A stretch of DNA of 64,000 bases from Fasciolopsis buskii (GCA_008360955.1 LUCM01002370.1:79504-143503); one strand, 5' to 3'; counted from the stretch's first letter, positions 1-13,420 are shown. Numbers and translations are program-made. The notes: a model not told the origin generated them from the sequence alone.

Positions 1-16
1 AAGCAACAGCCTGAAA

Positions 17-253
17 TCAGATTGTCATCGTGTTACGAATCAGTGAATTTACCCGATGAGATTCATCCAATTCCACACTGAGTCGCAAGTCCAGAATCTG
101 ATGTCTTTGCGGCATCCTGGGAGTAAGCTCTTCCGGGCTTGGCGTTTTTTTGGGACCTATTTTATCCGACAGCATTTGCAAAACAGGAGGTGATGAATTC
201 TTCTTCGTCTCTGCGGGATTCTGCTCTTCTGAGTCTGCCGGCAAGTTATGCAC
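17..253 (-). CDS. CDKL2: CDKL2-like kinase, coding exon 7 (residues 414-491) and stop
   Basis: A strong acceptor (T-rich run, TTTTCTCAG) at 263-254 precedes an open frame in phase 0 with exon 6. It starts VHNLPADSEEQNPAETKK and ends …RNTMTI with TGA at 19-17. The stretch is hydrophilic, with SP-type and proline-rich sites (SSPPVLQ, KKTPSPEELTP), which suits a regulatory tail. No homologue is recognised for it. A possible GTAAAT donor at 52-47 after CATCGG could instead splice out the last twelve codons or so, so the true C-terminus may lie beyond the window. The total length if it ends here (about 491 residues) fits the family. Confidence 0.65.
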   Translation of the reverse strand: MHNLPADSEEQNPAETKKNSSPPVLQMLSDKIGPKKTPSPEELTPRMPQRHQILDLRLSVELDESHRVNSLIRNTMTI

Positions 254-1249
254 CTGAGAAAACAGCAAAATCGTTTGTTTTCTACACATCGCACGCCAAA
301 ATGTTAGGCCAAGGAAACAACTAATGGAACCCAGTGAACGCTTTAAAGGCTGAAACTTAACCGCCAGCAAAAAGCTCCTTGCGTTGGTTTGTTGCCTTCA
401 TATTTACAAACGAGCAGAGTGTGTACCAAACCAGAATCACTCCTCAGCTTCCCACTCACTGCAGCAGTACCAGTGCATAACCTTACCGTGCAGGCGAATG
501 GATAAAGTTAGTTGCATCCACGGCTCATCGACTGGGTTGCGTGGCAGGTACAATCACGGTGTTGAACCTGATTATTGATCTTCGTGCTCAGAAACAACAA
601 AATCAAATAGGGATAATTTGTGGGACAAAATCTCAATTTTTTGTAGGTATTTTGTATTTATAATAAAGACATCCTGAGCTATTCGGTGACTTGTTGTTGG
701 GCTACTTGAATCGATTAAAAGACCCCAAAAGACCAATGCGATACTTTAACATTAATTAGTACACGCATAACGCGTATTCTGTTAACAGCAGTGCAACAGA
801 CCGGTCTTGAGGATGTATAATTTGGAGGACCGCAGTTGCTGGCAGTGCTGGCGTGGTTTATAAAACTTAGAATATACGGAAAGCGAATTTCTAGGTTTCA
901 ATCCATCTGCTGTTTAATAAGTGCAGTCTATGAAAGCCTAATACAACTAGTTTGTTTGAAAATTCTGTGTAGTAAAGCAAAAAGCTATGACCAGTTATAC
1001 AGAAATATTGACTTGTGCTGTTTCAGTCGGATTCAGATCGCCGTGTCATCGAACGTGATACCTAAAATTACCAAAAGTCTGAATATATTTGCGTAAACTA
1101 GATCCCCAGGATCTTGAAAGCCTTTAGATAGTGCTTGTCTGAATGTTAAGAGAATATTTTCCGGTTTCATAGTGTCAAACATCAGAAGAGAGCACTTCAG
1201 TTGTCAGTAGTTGTTTCCATGAAAAAAGATTAAGTATAAATGCGAATAC
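254..1249 (-). other. Intron 6 of the CDKL2-like gene (996 nt)
   Basis: The intron is bounded by GTATTC (1249) and TTTTCTCAG (254). It is AT-rich. I saw no coding exon, repeat or RNA gene in it. Confidence 0.75.
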
Positions 1250-1693
1250 CTCCTTCGATTCTTCATTGCTTTTTTTCTCGGCTTGAAATTTAACGGCTGC
1301 TGGTTTTGGTTTATCTTCGAACAGTTTACTCTGGAGTGGAGGCATTTGTCTTGCGTCACTATTGGTATTGATAACTGTACTAATTAATGCATTGCCAATA
1401 TTCGTCGTCGTTGTCGTCGTCGCCACTGTTGTCATCTGGCCGCTGGCTTTTGCATCGCTGGACGCCACACTGGCAACATCTGAAACGGTTGTGTTAGCTT
1501 TTATCAACTCATGTGTAGCCGTTTTATTGGTCATCCTATGCGATAACGCTCCACCCGTGCGTTCTGATTCTCTTTGAATAAGCGATTTCAGTTCATCCAA
1601 GAACTGAGAGGAAAAGCCGTCCCGCATAAAGTATTCCGAACGCAGAAGTGCAGATGACGTAGGTCGATCGTTCGCATCCAGGCGTAGACAACT
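1250..1693 (-). CDS. CDKL2: CDKL2-like kinase, coding exon 6 (residues 266-413): end of kinase domain and linker
   Basis: The exon starts SCLRLDANDRPTSSALLRSE, which is kinase subdomain XI with the invariant Arg275. FMRDGF follows and ends the kinase domain near residue 288. The remaining 125 residues are a tail rich in Ser, Thr, Ala and Lys, with a run of six threonines near the middle and a basic, proline-containing stretch (EDKPKPAAVKFQAEKK). Such tails are poorly conserved among CDKL2 proteins. The acceptor is TTCCCAG before AGTTGT. The donor is GTATTC after AAGGAG, phase 0. A plus-strand ORF over the same bases (1362-1577) is a shadow of this exon. Confidence 0.88.
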
Positions 1694-4264
1694 CTGGGAA
1701 TAATTGGAAAAAATAAAAAAGTCTTTTCATTGGTTGAATTATAGAACACACTTTAAAAAATATTTGGAAAAGAATGAAATAAAGCCACAGGGAAACAAAG
1801 TTTTGTTGTCGTAAAAAACAAAACCGAAAGCCGGCTGGTGAGTAAGAGGCAAATTGGGAAAAACTTATAATTTTGACTATAAAACTTTTGACTAATCCAG
1901 TTTTTGTTCAAACAAAACTGTAGTTTCCATCTGGATCGGTTTCATTTTGGTGAATCAGTGGCCCATAGCAGCAATCTTTTTTAGACCATATACTATATAA
2001 AACTCGCTTATTTCAAAGGGCGCAAAATGAAGTAAGATTTCGTAGGAAATCCTTTGTCATGCTGTATCAACGTTTAACCAGTCATACGTAGACCACGAAC
2101 GCATTCAACGTTTAGCAAACCTTTCAGGTTAAATCCGATTGGTCTGACGACGTTTGACTTATAACCGTTCCCGCTGAGATTCGCGTTCCAGTGCCAGTTT
2201 GAGTTGAATGTAAGTACTGAATGATGAATAGACTCCTTTGAAACCTAATCTCTTACTACTTGTAATGAACAAAATCTCTGGAGGTCAGATTCAAAGTCTT
2301 CGTCGTACTCAGACAATCTGCACAGAAAACATTCATTCTTGGAGTCGATTACTGCGTACCAGCTACACGTGACCATAGAAAATCAATGCCATGATTAATG
2401 ACAAACAATGACGTTTTGAAGGTCAACCAATAACGGAGCGCTAGACTGGAAAGCCTGATGGCTATTATCTTCTATTCACATGATCATTTATTCCCAGTTC
2501 CGATCCCATTCGAATTTAATTCATGCACATGTTGACGATGACCAACACAGATAAAACAACTGCAGAGTGTGGTTCGTCATGGGTTCTTGGGTGCGAGTTG
2601 AGTCATGTGTCAGCCGAGGAATTTTAAGGTCCCCCGTTATCGCCAGTTCGTCAAGACACTGGAGGATAATTCGGAACTAAACAGTGAGGTAACCGAACAA
2701 GAATTTCGTCGATAAACTGTCAACGATTGGGAGCTTAGTGCAAATAGAGAAACATTACTGAAAATAGAAAGTTTCAAAATGCACATAAAACGTATGGCAC
2801 TTCTGTGAGAAGACAGCACAGAAAATTTGACAATTCCTTAACTTTGGTAAGTACAACGCGTCGTTTTTCACCATTCAAGGTATTGCAAAAAGAATGATAT
2901 TGGAATGGGTTCCCTTGCTGGCCTGTTTTCTGGTTGATGCATTTATGACAGAAATATGGATAGCAACTTTACCCAGTCGTATAAACAAGTTCACCACTTG
3001 CCGGTGCTACGTACACTGCATCAAAAGCTGTGTGGAGGATTTTAAATATCCCAAGTGTTTCCTTAATCATCTAATCATGGCTCGTAGAAAAACCCAGTTT
3101 ACATTTAAAATGGAATTCAGTACCATGCTAACATTTTAGGCGTTCTTCGGTCTTGTCTTTCCGACAAGTCACTCTGAAGCACAACCCACAGGAAGGCCAC
3201 TTGGACGGAACAATAGTCAAACTACAGCGCTTACAACGTAGTACCTTGGAGGGATGCGATTAGAGGAAAGATGGAAAAAATGAAAGCGATACTCTCAAAA
3301 ATAAATGTTCTTAGTGAAACATTCAACGAAGTCTGAAGACCAGTGAGACCGAAAGCATAAGTGCAACAAACTAGGACGCAATACATAAGCGGACATTTTG
3401 CAGCAAAAAACAAGTGAGGCTTAAAATAGGCATGACCAAATTCATCAGGGAACGAGTTCAAATCCAATCGAGAATATCCCACAGCTTGGTATTACCAAAA
3501 CCGGATATAGAAGATAATCTTCCATTGGACAAGCCCTCATTTCTAACATATAAAGTTGCTATTACCTGTGAAGTAAACTATACTGGCCGAATCACAGAAC
3601 ACCTGACTGATAGCACTTGGATGCACAAACCCACATGGTTTGATTGTGAACACATAAGTGGAGAGCGGGAGAGAACGACAATTGCAATCAACTATTTGAG
3701 CACCAATCATCTGGCCGACTTGCGAAAGTCATTTGAATTTTCGACACAATTGTCAGTTTCAAATCAGAAAATTTAATTACTATCTGTTAATATTTCCTGA
3801 AGCAAGCGCGATTCACTTGAATCACCTGCAATCTGCACATATTATTTGTCATTCGAATTTCCAACCTAGAGGAAACGGGTGATGTCCAACTGCATCAAAA
3901 TGTACTTCCTCTTTCTGATAATATTTCACTCGTCTGAACGACAGTAGATTGATCGAACAGTGACCAAAACACTATTCGCTATTTAAAAATTTCAGGAAAC
4001 GGCCTGCTCCTAACACCAGGTATATTTCTCCGATACAACCTACAGTTGATGTGGGGTTTTGCAAAATAATTTTCATTTTTTCACTAAGGAATTGTTTCAT
4101 TTGGTGGCTATGGGATGGACGAAAAATACGCTATTCAAACGAACATACTGAGATATAGTATTCACTATGTACCCTTTTCCAGTCAGTGTTATTTTTGTCT
4201 CCGATTTATTTCTTAGTAGGCACCGGTTGCACTCCGGAAGGGCAACTTCGACTACGTGAGGATA

Positions 4265-4375
4265 TATGCCTTGGGAAAGACTACCCACGGTAGTCAAAAC
4301 GTTGGCGCATTACTTCTACCAACAACGCTGTGTTACTAACATTATACCATTCACAATTAAAACTGTAAAAGAATG
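4265..4375 (-). repeat. Unclassified dispersed repeat family 2, inverted copy
   Basis: The reverse complement reads TTTTAATTGTGAATGGTATA, then GTTGTTGGTAGAAGTAATG, CGCCAACG and TAGTCTTTCCC. These match the other two copies in order. Confidence 0.7.
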
Positions 4376-6564
4376 CGAAGTTTCTCGAATTCCTCTAAAC
4401 GGTGGCCGCCTGCAATTAGCATGGTATTTCCGAATGCAGGCTTAACCAAGAGTTTTGATCGCATACCATTCATGCAAACTGTAACTGAGAAAAAGGAAAG
4501 GTAATCAGTCGAGGCAGGAAAAACCGAATTTACACAATTGGCACTTAGTGGCCTGTTTGGTGCCCTTATTGCGCACGTTCGCTTTTAGTACCATGGACTA
4601 CCACAGAATGATAAATAATTCAGGTACCCATTACGTTTTGATACAATTAAAAACAGGAAGATCGTTTCAGCGTCGAATGCCATAACGTATTGCGGTCTGG
4701 TTGTAAACAAGCCAACCAAATCTAATACGCATACATGGGAATAACCATCACTTTATAAAGAAACGAAAGATATTAAATAGGCTTGGGTTCCAACACAAAA
4801 ACGCAATGGTGTTTGCGGTAAACTCTTGCCCCTAGCAATACTTCAAGAGTAAGTAGACTCTGAATGTCAGAGTGAATGAAAAACCACTTAGTAGTCACAT
4901 ATCCAAAGAATTGCTCCGTGGTGTAAGTTGAAATGAACCATAAGTCTAGCAAACTGAAAAAAGGTGGAAACAGTGCACTTCAGAAAATCTGCAAGGACAT
5001 ATTACACAGCCACTTGCAGGCATTGTGTAGGTGCGTTATTTCTATTCCGGACTGACTGACTTCTAGGCCATGTGTTTCAAAACACATGACTCAGGTCATC
5101 CAAATTGCAAGATTAACCGGATGACCTGAGGTCCGTGGGCTGAAAGATGTGGTCCGAAAGATAACCAGGCAAGTATAGAAACCTGAAAGGCAAGTGTGTT
5201 TGGAAAAGGACGAATCAGCACTTACCAAAGTACCAAGTTCCGTACTAGTTCATATTACACTGCAAGCACACGGCTGTTACTAACACCCATCAGTAAGTTT
5301 TCTCAATCAAGTGGGAAATGTTTACTCGATGACGGTTAGTGAACGATCAATGGTGATCATCTGAGGAAATTCCTCATTGTATGCACATTAGAATATCGAT
5401 TTGTTTCTAGTATTGTCTAGTCCAGAAGAAATGGCATAATCCTACCTTCCGTTATAGAAACGACACTTCAATGCTGTACACCTTCAACGGTCCGCTGTGA
5501 TAACCAGGACGTTGTTATTATATCTGACAACCTTTGTGTCCGGCACAAGGTCGGACTGGCTGATCTGTCTGAAAACGCGTACAATATTTGCGCAAGGAAC
5601 CAACACATACTGAGGAGTAAGACGTTTATCTGATTCCGTGAGGGTTAGATACTGTTATTGATGGGTAAATGTTATTTAAATATGCCACATTTCCGTACAT
5701 CTCCTCAGGAAGTAATTTACAGAGACAAGAGGTACCTCTAAACAGGATAGGCTGGGGTTGCCGTTGTTTCGGCAAAAAACAGCACTAGTGTGAATAAGCG
5801 AGGGTAAAACCTAATTCCCAAAATTTTAACGCACGAGCACTAGCCAAATTCAACAAAAAGACGGACTAAATGCAGCATAAGGGAGCTTTTTCGGTCTGAA
5901 ATGTACAGTGAGGTAAATGTACAAACTGGAAATAGGAGAACTACAGGAAACTAAAACATTTCGTAGTCGGTAATATTTTGCTTCGTCATTGAAAATAAAA
6001 GCTGATTTACTGCTCTAGTTGTGGAGTTGCCGAAACATGAAATTCTTTTATGAAAGACTCCTACGAACAAACTGTCCTTTCGGTTTTCATTGCAATCTCA
6101 TTTCCAGTTGATGCTGCCCATGATCACATTGGAATTCATGTTGCGAGGTCAAGGACCACATACGCATTGGTTTGTTTGAATATAAGAAGAGCCTGAACAA
6201 GTTTACAGCAAAGGTATAACAATTCTCTATTACGCTAAGGCCTTTGAGGCGTGCACTGGTAAAGTGAGGCCGTTTTACTTTAGTGTACAAAAATGATAGC
6301 AGTTTCAACTTTACTTAAATGGGAAGAGATTTTCATCTAATTTTTCCTGTACGACATAGGACAGAAAACCAAATTAAGTGAGTCACATTGCCGATACTAT
6401 CATGATACTGGATTTCTGACATTTCAGAAACGGAACTATTAGCCTTATATGGATGCTTATTGAACATTTCGCGCATTTTAATCTGTTATCAGATGAAGCA
6501 GAATTTATAGCATGGTTGGCAAAAATATTAAATTAAAAAAATTAACCGAACAGAGAAATAACCA

Positions 6565-6720
6565 GCAGCAAATGACTTAAGGAGTGTATCGAAAAATTGA
6601 CGCGCCATGAATTGGTTTTAATTGTGAATGATATAATGTTAACAACAGCATTGTTGGTAGATGTAATGTGCTAACAACACTGTGTTATTAGCATTATATT
6701 ATTCACAAATAATCAGCAAG
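6565..6720 (+). repeat. Unclassified dispersed repeat family 2, copy with hairpin
   Basis: Shares with 62065-62210: CAAATGAC-TAAG-AGTGTATCGAAAAA, GCGCCA, TTTTAATTG-GAATGATATAATG and GGTAGATGTAATG. The part 6637-6719 also folds back on itself (GTGAATGATATAATG against CATTATATTATTCAC, arms of about 34 nt). Confidence 0.7.
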
Positions 6721-7639
6721 TCACGTTTTCCGTTACTGACTCGGACAAATCAGTACGGGATCAGTAAAACATTAAGCCACATATGTTTCCTCCTTCCGGA
6801 TATTTTTAGCTTACTGTACACTGTGTATCAGGAATCCTATAATGCTAAAAAACCGATAAGAACGCGACTAATATCAACGACGTTGGCGCGCTGTAGAACT
6901 TTCGATCAGTAGAATACTTTAAGTACAAAAGTGCCATTCTAACCGCTTAAGAAAATAGTCTAAATCCGCAGGTCTATGGTTCAATTTCGATATAATGGAG
7001 TGCAGCGTGTTTGCACCGAGTGAAGCGAGATATCGATTCTGCTGATTGTTGGAAAGGCCTCTGAGAGTTGGCCGTATTGCTCCGAATTTATTTATTTATT
7101 CGTCATGGTTGTTTCACATTTATCCCGAATAAAAATATTTTTCATGCACTAACGAGTTTTTTGCATTTCCTACGGGTGTACACTCGTTTCGATTGATGTG
7201 AGATTATGTCAGAAATCTAGATAAATGCCTGGTTCTAAAACCTCGAGGATGCCAAAGAAAACCTCAAACGGGATATAGGTTTGCTGTCATTCACTGGATG
7301 GAATGCCAATACTAGCTATCTTGTCTGCTAATACTTGATCCTAATGGGAAAAGACCGACGAGGTATCTAACTTGGCTCCCCGGAATGCACCTAAAAATGT
7401 TGGGAGCATTTTCCCACAAGAAAGCTGGATGTATATCAATTTTGATCATTATGTAATTCAACTTGATGAACGCGGTGTTTTGGAGAATGACCTCCCTTTG
7501 GACTTGAGAAATGAAGAACGAGGTATCAAGACGTCTGTCAGTCGCAGATGTTGTAACTCTCCATGCTTAAATTTCCATTTTAACAGTTACAATATTAACT
7601 GTTCCCCTATCGGTTGAAAAACACGTTATCTTAGTTCAC

Positions 7640-9850
7640 TTTGGCATTTTATTCTTCTTAATACTGACACTGATCCTGATAATTGGGCTCACGAGTTTGA
7701 ACACTTTACGGATAAATTTACAGTCATCACGTTACTTATGTTAACCATTCTTTGTTCTTGCCGATGACCGCAACACGTGGTACTTCTATGTTATCACTCC
7801 TTCGTTTCCTCAATCTTTCACAGTTCCCTACGTGTAATAATGCTTTTTTTGACTTGGCTTTAGATAACGTTCCTAATAATCTCTGACTGTAAATGTGCAT
7901 CCACTGGAATGGCTTATTATCGTACTTTAATTCTTCATCCCAAGGTTTACTGCAAAAGCAATTCCTTAACCGGACCCTTATTCCCCACCCGGATTGTGAC
8001 TGGGCCTGCTATCGTTCAGGTGAACGATTACTAATTCTCCTGTCTTTTCTCCTAAAGGTGGATCACAATAATACGAGCACCTAAATGATCACCAAAAATT
8101 CTGCTATGATTTCTGCTATCCAACTGAGACACCTTATGTCCGACCTGATAGATTTTGTCTCCACATATAACGGCTTCATTCAGCCGAAAAAAGATGCACA
8201 AGGATGGTTTGTTTCAATCATCAAACGGCCCACTACCAATATCGAATCCGAGGTCGGGCGACTGAACGCACCCTATGCGTTTAATCACTTTGGTAACAAA
8301 AGCTGTCGCACGATTTTGGAAGTTTTGCGACAGTCATGCAACCCAAACCTAAAATCGGAACTTGACGGCCAAGAACGCAACTTTTAGTTCTCCAAACGTC
8401 CGGACTACGCCTCCTCTCCCCTCTAATTGTTGTTCTTTTTGGAACCGTTCCTTTCAGAGGACTCAGTCCTGAAAATTTTGATCAGAGTTAAAGGCAATAA
8501 ATCTCGTGAGTCCGATTTAATTTGGTACTTATTAATCAAAAGTTGTGTGTCTAATCTTGCGGCTCCAATATCTAAGATTTTCAGTCCTTGTCATACAATC
8601 GCGACAATCCATCATTATCGGAAACCTGTTGAAATAAGGCTGATTCCCAAAAAAGGATCTGATAGGTATCGACTCATAGCTTACTCTTCAGTTCTTTTGA
8701 AAGTGTTTCGCAACTTGCTTTTGGTCGTATTTTAACTGACCCTTAGATCCATGTTTCACTGCAGTTCGCTTATAAAACTTGTGTCTGCATTCGATGCAGT
8801 AAGCTATATAGTTCATTAAATTACTGCTCCACTTGATGGTGGATCCTGTGTACTGTTGTTTTGCATTCTTTGGCTATGCTGAAGATTTTCGCTCTCTCGA
8901 TCGCTGGCCTTCTGAAAATTGTAGTGATCCAAATGTTCTGAGTGTCTCGTGTGATGACTTTTACAACCACATACATTTCACTTCTTTAAGTAAAAATGAG
9001 TCAGTACTCATTCCAGTTACTTTGGGCGTTTTCCACGGTCCCATTCTGTCTTCTCTGTTCTTTGTTTGCGTTAGCAAGCTCCTTATTTTCCCTAATCTCA
9101 GTGCTGATGAGTTTTCTTTTCTGCTTACAATGTTGACGGTAGTCTTAACCATCTGCAAAATACTGTGAATGAACTCAACGACTGGTCTTCTTCTCACTGA
9201 GTGTTTTTAAGTATATTGATTTCTCCTGCAGTCTTCAGCGTGGTTCCTGGCATTCATCTATCTTCAGTAACCTCTCACCTCCAGTAATTAATAATGAATA
9301 TATGCGAAAAGACTCTCCGGTCCGTTGCTTAGGGGTGGGTTTGACCCACAAACTTTCTTGGACAAAACATGTTGACGTTCTGTCCCTTAAGGTGCGCAAA
9401 ATCTCCTTGTCTTTCTATCTGAGAAACCTCAGAGCACCTTATCCATTTGTTCTTCAGTTTGATACCTTATGCATTTTTACATTTTGGCTCTATTGCCAAA
9501 AGGATAAGCTTCATGATTTGGTTGTTCAAAACCATCTTGATGGCTGTAACGGGTTTCTACAGAATGTGCTCTCCAACAGTACCCCTTGTTCTAACGCAGC
9601 ACTGACTAGGGTTTTCTCATTTTTACTCACGGTACAAATTTAAGCTCCTCCCTTCTCATGCTTCTTCTCATATGGACAGCCTTACTCCTCACCTCATCCG
9701 GTTATGCGTAAATCGCGAAATGATTACCAGTGTGCATGCTTAAATCGTGCATGGATTTTATCAGTTCATTTGAAGTCATCAGCTAACATTGAACTTGCAC
9801 TCATCCTCCTAGAAAGATCCGTTCAATGCAACAGTCTGTACTCCGTTTTA
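7640..9850 (+). pseudogene. Decayed LINE (non-LTR retrotransposon) with reverse transcriptase remnants
   Basis: Successive short frames on the plus strand spell out a degraded reverse transcriptase in the right order. At 8455-8725, VLKILIRVKGNKSRESDLI…LIPKKGSDRYRLIAYSS matches the RT fingers (K-G-PDGI…PI.KKG…YRPIS). At about 8765-8850, in another frame, FAYK…FDAV…LDGGS resembles the palm region of these LINEs. At about 9020-9120, VTLGVFHGPILSSLFFV matches the GVPQGS.LGPLLF block, and the following FADD motif is degraded (SADEFSF). At 9320-9365, RCLGVGLTHKLSW matches the LGV.L...LSW block. The region from 7640 to 8400 probably holds endonuclease debris. It is riddled with stops and frameshifts and is dead. 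The clade cannot be fixed by eye (CR1/Jockey-like is likely). Confidence 0.75.
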
Positions 9851-11824
9851 GAAATAAAATGTGTGACGTGAGATACGAAAGGCTTACCCATCAGAATTGT
9901 AAAGTCAGACCTCTATGGAACATTAGGAGTCATATAGTATGATGTCAAGTGATTGCTCGGTTAACTTTTGGAAGTTCTGCATCCACCCAAGTAGCCAATA
10001 AAATCACTTGTTTTTATGATTATTGTCAATGGATTTCGTTTTCCGACTGTTCCAGCCGACAGTATTTCGAATGAACGACCGGAAACACCACCGAAATGTT
10101 CCTTGGTTTTGCAGCAGCAAATAAACATGAGCATGGCTTTTTTCTATGTAGTGTTTCTTTTAACCAGTCAGCCAACAACTTGAATATGGTGACCTAATTA
10201 GATTCTCCTTTAAGATACGTCTTCTTATTAGTATTTTGGAATAGTGTATGAAAAATATAACCAGAGGTGTTCTTAATCACCTTGTTTGTAAGTATGCCTC
10301 TGTATAGAAGATGAACAGATTTGTATTCTGAGATCACAGTAATTAAAGAATACTTATACACGAACAGGCAGCTTGCACACGCGTTATTTCCTCTAAAAGG
10401 ATCCACTTTTGTTCCTTCCAAAACAAGTATCTTTGGGCAACATATTCAGTAAGGTAAGGCGAAAGCAATATACGTCTATGCTGGAGGCTAAAATTTAATT
10501 GAGGAAATTTCCGGCGATAAAAGAAAAACAAAAAAGCAGGCCAGGTGTTAGGAATTATTCGACAAAGCCGGGCCAAACTGGTCAGCCATTCGCGTACACC
10601 TATTCAAACAGTCGAAGGTAAATGAACCAGCAACCTAAGGAAACAACGGTAAACTGGGGGCAGTTATCTCACCCTTACGGATATCATTTAGTCGTCCGAG
10701 ATGTACCAGGAAAAGCACAAATAGCCAATCAAATAATAAGCTTTTTTCAAACAGCTGGAGTAAAGCGTCTCTCGTAGGATTTCTCTCATGAATTCGACCA
10801 TTCTACATACACGCATACATTTATTTGATGCTAGAAAACCAGTTTTCAGTTCGTTTTTTGCCGGCATGAGGAGACAGCTGGTTTGCAAAACGGAAAACCT
10901 ACTTATGCATTATGCATCCGATAGTGGACGGCGCGAGACAAAATCGAATAGGCTTATGGTGACGACCTTTGGATGTATGGAGCAAAAGTGGATTTTTCAT
11001 CTATAAAAACAGCTGATTTAATCGCAGTTGAGACTCCTCATCGGAACAAGCATAACCTATTTTGTCGATTCCAAATAGTCTTGAGAAAACTGCAACTTTT
11101 TACGATATTCATGACGTTACTTCAACTGACTGCGTCACGATTTACTTCCTGTATATGTTTGTAGTTTAACCTCTGGGATCTTCCTTTCGGTCGCTTTTTC
11201 TGTGGTCATTTATCAATCCATAACTGTATGCACCAGAAATCCAGGAAGCGTATGAGAATTTCGTTTAAATTCGAGATTCGGTCTTGCCAAGCTGGTCTTA
11301 TGTAGGGCCACAGGATACAATGGAAAAGTAATTTAGGTAGCAGACTTCTAACATCCTGATTTGTAGCGGAGAATTAATTTGCAGCTCAAGACGAAAGTCA
11401 CCAAACTGTTTGACTTGTTAGGAAACCCCAACAAGGGGTGATTTTACCTCTATCTGTTGGATATAGAATGAACAACTATGAGCGGGATAAATTAACATCA
11501 TGCTAGTCGGACTGGCTCTCAAAGGTTTAAGAAGAATCAGATTTATATGAAAAAACGAACTGCCAACGCTGGTAATAAGTATCAGCAATCCATGTCCTTC
11601 ATAGTAGCTGAATCCTACAATGACTGAAGTCTCACTCCAGCTAGTTCCGTACAGTTTAATAAAGATAGACAAGAATTACCGGAGAAGTATCTCTGCGAAA
11701 TTTTGTCCCCGATTACCGAGTAATTGCGGATTTTCTGAAGGCAGTAACTGTAAGGATTACTGTGATAATTTACGATTTTTCTCATGAACCCCCATAGGTC
11801 CGGTCTGGCAAAGAACTCACTCAC

Positions 11825-11964
11825 TTTGATAAATGTCATTGTTAGCTTCGCCACATTAGGTAGCCGACGATCAAGTGGGACAAGTTCACGCGCAACTGGT
11901 AGACGCATTCCGGCAAACAGTGGATTCTGCTGAAATATGTGCTCGTACTTCTCATTTAGATTTC
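11825..11964 (-). CDS. CDKL2: CDKL2-like kinase, coding exon 5 (residues 219-265)
   Basis: This exon codes for the part of the C-lobe after [31 protein letters not shown], then RLPVARELVPLDRRLPNVAK and LTMTFIK. It lines up with the CDKL2 region that in the human protein runs from the CLGN motif through FAGVRLPE to the PL-RRYP segment. The acceptor is TTGCATTGTAG; its first two bases complete Gly219. The donor is GTGAGT after ATCAAA, phase 0. The exon is too small to be found by ORF length alone. Its identity rests on the family match and on the phase agreement on both sides. Confidence 0.9.
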
Positions 11965-13389
11965 CTACAATGCAAACGAGAAGAAGTGAATTACACTTAC
12001 AGAGATGCTTTAATGACTATATGGAGTCCACTCATTCATCTTATGGTCACATAGTTTCGAAAAACATTCGCGTCCGTATCCAGTTACTTTATCATGGTAC
12101 GAAGTTCATCGCGTGTGAATGTGTATCAGTGAATCAAACGAAAGATTTCTTAGTAGCAGCCAGGCCATGAAGACAACTTAAAGTCAGTGAACACTTAGCA
12201 TACTGATTGTCCTGCCTAAAAGAAGACTTAGTCATGTCAAGGAACAAGGGCATACTCTTGATTTTTATTGCCTTCCAAATTCTTTACTTACAAAATGTTT
12301 TTGATCACTTTTATGCGCATTAAAAAACAATCCACAGAAACTGAAGAGATCATTTAGTTGTATAAATCAACTTCTATCCACATGGCGATGGAAGACGACT
12401 GCTTTATACTTCATCGCAGCTGTCCGAAGTTCTTACGCAGACATGCCATAAGAGGAGCATGTATGGTGGCAAATGAGGTTTTCCCAAGAATTTTCTCCAC
12501 AGACATCCGAAATCCATTGGACCGTTCTTTTATTTCGTATTCTGAGGAACATTTCGGTGAAAACAAACAATTATTTATGAATTATTCTCCATGTTTTAAG
12601 TCCTATCAGGATCTCGCCTTCTTTTGTCATCTAAGAATGTTGCATTTATCCGCTCACGTCGCGGTTTCAAGTCCAATGGTTAAAATGCTTTTTGGATGCA
12701 CAATATTAGGAATGGTCTAAACGAATTTATAGAAGACCTTATTAGGCTTGACTGCTAAGAGTGCATCCCATCAGCATCCATAATTCATAAAAGAACTATT
12801 TTGTACTACATCTTCCGAAATGTTTCTCAATCTCCCACCGGATTCATCTCTTTTAATCTCAGAAGTTTTTCAACAATTTCAGAGGGTTGAACAAAGCTTT
12901 CCTTATGTCAAACAAACAAACGGTTTGACGACGTTGTTCGGAACAAGAAACCGGCGAACATTTTTATGATCTTTTACAAAGTCAGTTGCAGCACCATCCT
13001 GTAGACGGTTTCTCCAAGTTTCTTACTCAGCACTGCATCATCAGCCACTTTATGAAGTGACGACTAAAACTCTTCTGAATTATTCCTCTGCGGAAGCAAC
13101 AAGATTATCATTTTAAGGTACCACCCAAATTTCTCCCTTGTATTCCTCAAAATGCTGACCTCCACATAAAATGTGGAACGCGGCTGCTGACGTTAGGAAG
13201 ACAAGTTTGCTAAGCTTATCGTAAAACTCATCTTGAAATAAGGCGCTTCCGTGAATATTCGATTAGTGCTTTAATAAATAACTCAGTCTGGAGGCGGCCA
13301 AAGAGTGGATAGGTATCTGGATGCAGTATTTCAGCAAATGTAGCCTCAAAACGTAGCAATTCAAAATATGCGCATATACTTCAAACAAA

Positions 13390-13420
<31 letters not shown>

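Larger units (their letters stand above)
1694..11824 (-). other. Intron 5 of the CDKL2-like gene (10.1 kb)
   Basis: This intron is mostly AT-rich sequence without recognisable content. It holds two copies of an unnamed dispersed repeat (about 4265-4375 and 6565-6720), paired palindromes near 5070-5130, and a decayed LINE on the plus strand at about 7640-9850. Stretches 1694-4260, 4380-6560 (apart from the palindromes) and 9850-11824 contain only short chance ORFs. No further kinase exon is needed to complete the protein. Confidence 0.75.

Noticed and set aside
1362..1577. 71-codon plus-strand ORF rich in Val
   Set aside because: It is the reverse complement of the Ser/Thr-rich tail in exon 6.
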